Source of the DNA: Faecalibacterium sp. An121 | GTDB taxonomy: Bacteria; Bacillota; Clostridia; Oscillospirales; Ruminococcaceae | Length of the DNA: 64,000 nt | Direction: 5' to 3' | Assembly (NCBI RefSeq): GCF_002160915.1 | Contig: NZ_NFLM01000003.1 | Location: 1 to 64,000, forward strand | In this document: piece after piece, positions 58,704 to 64,000 of the stretch | Position numbering within the stretch: position 1 is the stretch's first letter | Layout of the letters: every line of letters starts with the position of its first letter | Made by a program: the position numbers and the translations under genes | Notes under the pieces: model-generated | The model's database searches: none | Seen by the model: the letters and a program-made list of their open reading frames with translations, nothing else | What the model was told of the DNA's origin: nothing

Positions 58704-60005
58704 ATGGCCATGCAATCTCTCGGGATGATCATTGTCATCCTTGCGGTCCTGCTGGTGGTGGGGGTGCCTATTTCCTATTCCATCGGCATTGCCTCACTGT
58801 TCACCATCCTGCAGACCGTTCCCCTGGACATCTCGGTGGTCACCGGCGCCCAGCGCATCTTCGTGGGCATGAGCAAGTTCAGCCTGACCGCCATACCGTT
58901 CTTCATCCTGGCAGGCAACCTGATGAACCAGGGCGGCATCGCCAAGCGCCTGGTCAACTTCGTCATGGCCATCCTGGGCAAGCTGCCCGGCGCCCTGCTG
59001 GTCACCAACGTGGGCGCCAACGCCCTGTTCGGCGCCATCTCCGGCTCGGCCTCCGCTGCGGCGGCCGCCGTCGGCTCGATGGTGCGGGAAGGCGAGGAGG
59101 AGCAGGGCTATGACGAGGCCCTGTGCGCTGCCACCAATGGCGCGTCGGCTCCCTCCGGCCTGCTGATCCCTCCCTCCAACGCATTGATCACCTACTCGCT
59201 GGCAGCGGGCGGCACCTCGGTGGCGGCCCTGTTTATGGCGGGTTACCTGCCCGGCATCATCTGGGCTGTCTGCTGCATGGCGGTGGCCATCCTCATCGCC
59301 AGGAAAAAGGGCTATAAGGGTACCCCGGGCAAGTTCAGCTGGGCCAATCTGGGCAAAGCCACCCTGCAGGCCCTTCCTTCCCTGTCCCTGATCATTGTGG
59401 TCATCGGCGGCATCATCGCCGGCGTGTTCAGCGCCACCGAGGGCTCGGCCATCGCTGTGGTCTATGCTCTGATATTGGGCATCTGCTACCGCAACATCAC
59501 CTGGAAGAGCTTCTGGAACATCGTGGTGGACAGCGCAAAAATGAGCGGCATGGTGGTCTTTTTGATCGGCGTGTCCAACATCCTGGGCTGGGTCATGGCC
59601 TTTTTGCAGATCCCCCAGGCGGTGTCCGCTGTGCTGCTGGGCATCACCGACAACCCCGTCATCATCCTGCTGATCATGAACATCATCCTGCTGATCGCAG
59701 GCACCTTCATGGACGTCACCCCCGCGATCCTGATCTTCACCCCGCTGTTTTTGCCCATCGTCCAGACCTTTGGCATGGACCCCATCCACTTCGGTCTGGT
59801 GCTGGTGTATAATCTGTGCATCGGCAACATCACCCCGCCGGTGGGCAACACCCTGTTTGTGGCCATCAAGGTGGGCCGCACCACCCTGGCCAAGACCATG
59901 CCCTATATGCTGGCCTACTACGCAGCCATTCTGGTGGGCCTGCTGCTGGTCACTTACATCCCGGCCATCAGTATGATCCTGCCTCAGCTGGCTGGCCTGG
60001 CCTGA
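58704..60005 (+). CDS. dctM: TRAP transporter large membrane subunit (DctM), system 2
   Basis: A 433-residue permease with about 12 spans. It has AIPFFILAGNLMNQGGIAKRLV, ANALFGAISGSASAAAAAVGSMV, GLLIPPSNALITYSLAAGG and NITPPVGNTLFVAIKVG, as expected for DctM. It starts 3 nt after dctQ and completes the second TRAP operon. Confidence 0.96.
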   Translation: MAMQSLGMIIVILAVLLVVGVPISYSIGIASLFTILQTVPLDISVVTGAQRIFVGMSKFSLTAIPFFILAGNLMNQGGIAKRLVNFVMAILGKLPGALLVTNVGANALFGAISGSASAAAAAVGSMVREGEEEQGYDEALCAATNGASAPSGLLIPPSNALITYSLAAGGTSVAALFMAGYLPGIIWAVCCMAVAILIARKKGYKGTPGKFSWANLGKATLQALPSLSLIIVVIGGIIAGVFSATEGSAIAVVYALILGICYRNITWKSFWNIVVDSAKMSGMVVFLIGVSNILGWVMAFLQIPQAVSAVLLGITDNPVIILLIMNIILLIAGTFMDVTPAILIFTPLFLPIVQTFGMDPIHFGLVLVYNLCIGNITPPVGNTLFVAIKVGRTTLAKTMPYMLAYYAAILVGLLLVTYIPAISMILPQLAGLA

Positions 60006-60025
60006 CCTGTCCCGAACATAGAAAG

Positions 60026-60059
60026 AGCGGCGCGCCGTTTGGCGCGCCGCTTGCTTTTT
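60026..60059 (+). terminator. terminator of TRAP operon 2
   Basis: A perfect 11-bp stem AGCGGCGCGCC/GGCGCGCCGCT with a GTTT loop is followed by TGCTTTTT. Confidence 0.9.
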
Positions 60060-60069
60060 GCAGATACGG

Positions 60070-60651
60070 TCAGGTGTGCACCACCACTTCGCACCGCTGC
60101 TGGATCGGAAAAGCCTCAAAATACCGTTCCTCCAGGGGGATCCAGCGGGTGCGGAAATTCTCAAGGTTGGCGCCGGTCCGCCGGGCCAGCCGTTCCAGCC
60201 GGGTGTCCAGGGAAGCGGTGACAAAAATATGCAGGCCGTACCGGTCCCACAGGTCGGGGTGGCAGCTGTACGAACCCTCCACCAGAACCACCGGCCGGCA
60301 GGGCGCAGTCACCGGCTGCCGCATCTGGAAGGTATGGCAGTCAAAGGGGCGGTAGACGGCATCCCGGCCGGCCAGCAGGGGGGAGAGGACCTCGGACAGA
60401 AACCGCTCCCGGTCCACATTGCCCCCGGGCTGGGCCAGACGCTGGGGGGTGCGCTGCTGGGGCTGCAAAAAGAAGTCGTCCATGTGCACAAGGGTGCAGG
60501 GCAGCCGCTGGGCCAGCTGTCCGGCCAGGGTGGTTTTGCCGCTGGCGCACCGGCCGTCGATGGCCAAAAAGGCCCTGCCGTCCCGTTCCAGCAGCGCCGA
60601 AGTCTGGCGGAGAATGGCCTCCAGGGCACAGTCCAGATCGTTATATTCCAT
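60070..60651 (-). CDS. uridine kinase-like P-loop protein
   Basis: A 193-residue protein of the uridine kinase/phosphoribulokinase fold. The P-loop is DGRCASGKTT; VHMDDFFLQP corresponds to the catalytic Asp region, then VLVEGSYSCHPDLWDRYGLHIFV and a C-terminal RTRWIPLEERYFEAF. Many bacteria annotate this group as uridine kinase, but the acceptor is not established for such short forms. The ATG at 60651 follows AAAGGAAATCAGAT; an in-frame upstream start lies in the promoter. Confidence 0.85.
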   Translation of the reverse strand: MEYNDLDCALEAILRQTSALLERDGRAFLAIDGRCASGKTTLAGQLAQRLPCTLVHMDDFFLQPQQRTPQRLAQPGGNVDRERFLSEVLSPLLAGRDAVYRPFDCHTFQMRQPVTAPCRPVVLVEGSYSCHPDLWDRYGLHIFVTASLDTRLERLARRTGANLENFRTRWIPLEERYFEAFPIQQRCEVVVHT

Positions 60652-60696
60652 ATCTGATTTCCTTTCTGTGATAGGGCGAAATGACCCTCCTACCTT

Positions 60697-60724
60697 ATTA
60701 TATAGGGCGGTATCAAAACTGCAA
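60697..60724 (-). promoter_or_regulatory. promoter of the uridine kinase-like gene
   Basis: On the minus strand, TTGCAG (60719-60724) and TATAAT (60697-60702) are 16 nt apart. Confidence 0.75.
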
Positions 60725-60830
60725 GGGGATCGGTCGCTTTTGCAGCAGAAGATGGCGAAAAAGAAATTGATTTTCACCCCGCCATCGTGTATCTTTATAG
60801 CAGATACACCCTAAGGAAGGAGCGCATCCC

Positions 60831-61217
60831 ATGAGCGCAACCATTATGAAGCAGTACAATCCCGGCTTGACCGACCCGCAGTTAAAACAGCTTGTCGCCG
60901 CCCATATTGACGATGACAGCTTTTGCCGCTATGTGATACAGCAGGACATAAACAAGATAGCCTTTGACCTGCGGGAAGCGCATAAGAACGATTTTTTCAG
61001 CGTTCCGGAGGACAACCCGCTGGAAGATTTCTTGCAGACCGCCGAGGAAACCGCCAGAGAGGACAGCGACCCGGAGCAAGCGGCTTTGGCGTTTATCTGT
61101 AAGCGGCTTAAACTGAATTACAAGAAGCTGTCCGAGGAAGAAAGGAAGGGGCTGAAAAAGATTGCACAGAAGTCGGACTTGCTGAAAAATCCAAAGCCCC
61201 AGCGGGGTAGAAAGTAA
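60831..61217 (+). CDS. hypothetical protein of a lower-GC island
   Basis: A 128-residue soluble, mostly helical protein that I cannot assign. It starts MSATIMKQYNPGLTDPQLKQLV, has an acidic middle (AEETAREDSDPEQ) and ends in a basic tail KNPKPQRGRK. Its GC content is clearly below that of neighbours, and codons such as AAA, TTT and ATA are more frequent, suggesting transfer. A second in-frame ATG (60846) is possible. SD AAGGAAGGAGCGCATCCC. Confidence 0.65.
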   Translation: MSATIMKQYNPGLTDPQLKQLVAAHIDDDSFCRYVIQQDINKIAFDLREAHKNDFFSVPEDNPLEDFLQTAEETAREDSDPEQAALAFICKRLKLNYKKLSEEERKGLKKIAQKSDLLKNPKPQRGRK

Positions 61218-61257
61218 GGGAGCGACAAAATCCTACTTGACAAAGGAGTACGATGAT

Positions 61258-61710
61258 ATGAAAAAAGCGATAGGTTTGATAGCCTTGCTGATTTTAATAA
61301 TGGGGCTGGTCGGCTGTAACGGAGAAACGGTTAATATTGACTTTCCCTTTGAGGTTGGAGATGTTGAGAATATTGAAATGTACCACTATGCGGGAGTACC
61401 TGTATCAGCGGAAAAGAAAGTAGTCGTTGCAGAAAGTGATATAACGGGCTTGTATGATATGTTTGAGGACTTATCGTTGAAAGACAAACAAGTTGAGGAA
61501 ACCACAGGGGCAGATGTGACCAGCTTTCGATTTAACCTTTCAGATGGAACAAACTACGAACTGATTTATGTCAGTAATGGAGTCAAGAGCGGAAAGCTGA
61601 AATCCTCCACGGGCAATTTTGAATATTTTACAAGTTCAGATATTGGCTCTTATTGGTCTAATATTGACCTTGAAGCAGTTCCAGTTGAAGAAAGCGAATT
61701 GCCGAAGTAG
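61258..61710 (+). CDS. small AT-rich lipoprotein, unknown function
   Basis: A 150-residue predicted lipoprotein. The signal peptide MKKAIGLIALLILIMGL ends in a lipobox LVGC, and the mature part is beta-rich (VENIEMYHYAGVPVSAEKKVVV, then TSFRFNLSDGTNYELIYVS). It may belong to a DUF5301-type family, which I can only suggest. It is the most AT-rich gene in the window, probably horizontally acquired along with the gene upstream. SD AAAGGAG is 9 nt before ATG. Confidence 0.7.
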   Translation: MKKAIGLIALLILIMGLVGCNGETVNIDFPFEVGDVENIEMYHYAGVPVSAEKKVVVAESDITGLYDMFEDLSLKDKQVEETTGADVTSFRFNLSDGTNYELIYVSNGVKSGKLKSSTGNFEYFTSSDIGSYWSNIDLEAVPVEESELPK

Positions 61711-62174
61711 CCCGACTAATTCCCATTTATCGGGAAGATGGCAAGGCCAGCCGAGCCAGTCAACGGTTAAGATGAACGGTGCATTTTATGCGCCGCCGTT
61801 GACAGTCCCGCCTGTCTTTGCTGATGGGCAATCAAGGCGGGAAAGCCCTAAAATGGCTTCCCGCCCATTTTAATTTTTACATCTTTAAACACTCCAAAAT
61901 CAGAAAGAGAGCGGCCAAGCACTTTGAGGGATTGGCCGCCTTGTCCACCCATCCAGCGGGGCGGCAGGCTGTTGCAGCCGTGAAACGGTTCCCGCGGCGG
62001 GACCGATGGACAAACCGGGAGACATATGGTATTCTTATATACAAGAGGGCCCGGATCTTGGCAGGCTGCCGCAAGCCGGAGACGGGCTTTTTTCGAGCGC
62101 CCGGTCTTTGCGCATGGGGCGGGCGCTGCAAGAAGGAAATTGTTTGGCATTGAGAGAAAGGAAAAGGATCGAAA
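61711..62174. other. non-coding stretch after the lower-GC island
   Basis: The 464-nt gap contains no supported gene. Its left part continues the lower-GC composition to about 61900 and includes a strong hairpin. From about 61910 base composition returns to that of the host. No transposase, integrase, direct-repeat boundary or attachment site could be identified. The ribosome binding site of the next gene (AAAGGAAAAGGATC) is at the right end. Confidence 0.4.
61836..61878 (+). terminator. terminator of the lower-GC island transcript
   Basis: The stem GGCGGGAAAGCC/GGCTTCCCGCC (one unpaired A) with a CTAAAAT loop is followed by CATTTTAATTTTT. Confidence 0.85.
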
Positions 62175-64000
62175 ATGAAAAAGATTTCCCGCAAAGGTTT
62201 CCTGAAGATCGCCGCTGCGGCCGCCATGAGCGGCGTCACCGCCGGTGCGCTGGCTGCCTGTGAGTCGGCCAGCTCGGCTGTGTCGGGGGCGGCTTCGGGG
62301 GCAGGATCGGCGGCGTCGGGCGCTGCCTACATCCCCGGCACCTATGAGGGCACGGCCCAGGGCATCTCCTCCACCGTCAAGGTCACCATGACCTTCTCGG
62401 AGACCGCCGTCACCGATGTGGTGGTGGATACTTCGGGCGAGACGGCTTCCTACGGCGCAGCCGCTGCCGAGGAGCTGCAGAAGCAGCTGCTGGAGGCCGG
62501 CTCCGCCGAGATCGACGGGGTGTCCGGCTCCACCATCACCTCGGATGCGGTCATGAAGGCGGCCCAGAGCTGCTATGCCCAGGCCCGGGGCGAGGCTGTG
62601 GTCACCTCGGTGCAGCTGCCCACCGGCGACGAGAACGACTGGCTGGGCACCGAGCCCGACATCGACGAGGCCGCCATCACCGACACCTGGGATACCGATA
62701 TCCTGATCGTGGGCGCGGGCAACGGCGGCATGATGGCTGCGGCCTACGCCGCCAAAAACGGCCTGAACTTCCGGGTCATCGAGCAGAACGCCGGCGTGCA
62801 GGACACCCGCCACTGGGTGGGCGCCGTGGACGGCTTCGGCGCGCAGGAAAACGGCGTGGTCACCGACAAGAAGAAGCTGCTGAGCGAGATCTCCCGCTAT
62901 GCTTCGGGCAAGTGCGACCAGCGTGTGGTCAAGGTCTGGCTGGATGAGTCGGCCGAGGCCATCGGCTTCATCCGGGAGGTCATGGAGGACGAGTTCGGCG
63001 TCCCGATGGTCTACACCCACGGCGAGGAGGCCCGCTGGCCCGCCGAGAACGCCGAGGAGAACACCGATTACATCTACCCCGAGATCGAGTACACCTACGA
63101 CCGCAGCACCGGCGCGGAGCGCAACAAGCTGTTCCAGGAGTACATCGAGAACCTGGGCTATTCCATCGACTTCAACACCGCCCTGGCCAAGCTGGAAAAG
63201 GACGATACCGGCCGCATCACCGGCGTCATCGCCCAGAGCAACGACGACGGCCACTTCATCCGGATCAATGCGGCCCAGGGCGTGCTGCTGGCCTGCGGCG
63301 GCTACCCCGGCAACCCCTACATGATGGAGCAGCTGGACCCCCTGGGCACCAGCGTCACCACCGCCTGCTCCTACTCTCCCGCAGACCGGGGCTATGGCAT
63401 CCGCGCCGCCATCTGGGCGGGCGCCAACTTTGACAAGGAAGCCGCCCCCATGCTGTTTGACCGCGGCGTGGTGCCTCCGGGACAGGACGCCGGCTATGTG
63501 GACAGCCCCAGCGCCTTCGGCGGCAAGGCGTTCCCCGGCCCCATCCGCCAGTACAACCCCGGCACCCAGCCCTTCCTGAAGGTCAACCGCCACGGCCAGC
63601 GCTTTGCAAACGAGAGCTGCCCCTACAACGACATCGTCTATGCCGCTGCCCATCAGCCGGGTCGGGTCTACGCCCAGATCCACGATGACAACTGGTATGA
63701 GGACGTGCAGCGCTTCCACACCATCGGCTGCTCGGCCCAGACCCGTGCGGGCGGCCCCGACTATGTGCTGCCCAAGATGGAGGAGGCCGAGGCCGCAGGC
63801 TGCTTCTTCCGGGCGGATACCCTGGACGAGCTGGCCGACAAGCTGGGCTTCACCGGGACCGACAAGGAAAACTTCCTGGCCACGGTGGAGCGCTACAACG
63901 AGCTGTACGACGCCCAGGAGGATGTGGATTTCGGCAAGCCGGCCTACCGCCTGAGCGCCATCCGCCAGCCGCCCTTCTACGGCTGCTGGCTGGGCGCCTC
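62175..64000 (+). CDS. flavinylated FMN_bind/FAD-dependent reductase lipoprotein (3' end outside window)
   Basis: At least 608 residues, cut by the window end. The N-terminus MKKISRKGFLKIAAAAAMSG has a SRKGFLK motif like a twin-arginine signal and a lipobox LAAC (Cys29), then a Ser/Ala/Gly-rich tether. Residues about 52-135 form an FMN_bind domain with the flavinylation motif DGVSGSTITS (probable FMN-Thr120). From about 173 a FAD_binding_2 domain begins, DILIVGAGNGGMMAAAYAA, with VLLACGGYPGN and KVNRHGQRFANES, as in fumarate and urocanate reductases. It would be an extracellular reductase that uses an external acceptor such as an enoate. The acceptor is not predictable here. Confidence 0.93.
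   Translation, partial: MKKISRKGFLKIAAAAAMSGVTAGALAACESASSAVSGAASGAGSAASGAAYIPGTYEGTAQGISSTVKVTMTFSETAVTDVVVDTSGETASYGAAAAEELQKQLLEAGSAEIDGVSGSTITSDAVMKAAQSCYAQARGEAVVTSVQLPTGDENDWLGTEPDIDEAAITDTWDTDILIVGAGNGGMMAAAYAAKNGLNFRVIEQNAGVQDTRHWVGAVDGFGAQENGVVTDKKKLLSEISRYASGKCDQRVVKVWLDESAEAIGFIREVMEDEFGVPMVYTHGEEARWPAENAEENTDYIYPEIEYTYDRSTGAERNKLFQEYIENLGYSIDFNTALAKLEKDDTGRITGVIAQSNDDGHFIRINAAQGVLLACGGYPGNPYMMEQLDPLGTSVTTACSYSPADRGYGIRAAIWAGANFDKEAAPMLFDRGVVPPGQDAGYVDSPSAFGGKAFPGPIRQYNPGTQPFLKVNRHGQRFANESCPYNDIVYAAAHQPGRVYAQIHDDNWYEDVQRFHTIGCSAQTRAGGPDYVLPKMEEAEAAGCFFRADTLDELADKLGFTGTDKENFLATVERYNELYDAQEDVDFGKPAYRLSAIRQPPFYGCWLGA

Overview
The window is about 64 kb of GC-rich, densely coding DNA. 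It most resembles an anaerobic gut Firmicute of the Oscillospiraceae/Ruminococcaceae type (Faecalibacterium, Gemmiger and Subdoligranulum relatives). The supporting features are Gram-positive-style ribosome binding sites, a SAM-I riboswitch in front of metK, the clostridial ispH-rpsA fusion next to cmk and plsC, a YlxM-Ffh-RpsP-KhpA-RimM-TrmD operon, AddAB instead of RecBCD, HPr with both His15 and Ser46, and a SpoIIQ-like peptidase. The genus call is inference; there is no rRNA in the window.

Layout. 0.3-7.1 kb (minus strand): a seven-gene operon for import and cleavage of uronate-containing oligosaccharides (mannose-family PTS IIA/IIB/IIC/IID, GH88 unsaturated glucuronyl hydrolase, a heparinase II/III-like lyase and an F5/8-type carbohydrate-binding protein). 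7.6-17.9 kb (plus): housekeeping genes (SpoIIQ-like peptidase, BaiN-type flavoprotein, YbjQ, cmk, plsC, ispH-rpsA, GtrA, a 46-residue membrane peptide, deoC, SAM-I/metK, prs). 18-29.6 kb: hexuronate catabolism (two near-duplicate KduD/IdnO-type SDRs, uxuA-uxuB, a GntR/FCD regulator, kdgA fused to a VOC domain, kdgK, kduI), interrupted by a PAP2 gene and two HAD phosphatases. 29.6-32.2 kb: a structured intergenic repeat, then a CysK-like protein lacking the catalytic lysine in an operon with a MATE exporter. 32.3-39.4 kb: the ylxM/ffh/rpsP/khpA/rimM/trmD block, ptsH, uvrC and a Cys-less peroxiredoxin-like gene. 39.5-41.5 kb: a candidate structured RNA, a DUF1292 gene, a cyclophilin lipoprotein and ruvX. 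41.6-48.6 kb: addB-addA. 48.6-53.2 kb: xpt, a patatin, OadG/OadB subunits, tRNA-Tyr behind two consensus promoters, and a YcxB-like gene. 53.3-60 kb: two complete TRAP transporters flanking kdgF. 60-64 kb: a uridine-kinase-like gene, a short lower-GC island, and the start of an FMN_bind/FAD reductase lipoprotein cut by the window end.

How the parts fit. The genes together make an almost complete route from an unsaturated uronyl oligosaccharide to pyruvate and glyceraldehyde-3-phosphate. The PTS imports, the cytosolic lyase and GH88 release 4,5-unsaturated uronate, KdgF opens it, KduI isomerises it, a KduD-type SDR reduces it to KDG, and KdgK and KdgA finish. UxuB/UxuA feed in ordinary glucuronate-derived fructuronate; uxaC is not in the window. 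The TRAP systems beside kdgF are plausible uronate importers. Short palindromic sites with a TTGTAT/ATACAA core recur upstream of most of these operons. In one case the site sits exactly on the -10 box, which suggests one regulon, possibly controlled by the GntR protein encoded in the middle of it.

All functional calls come from reading the translations by eye; no database search was run.
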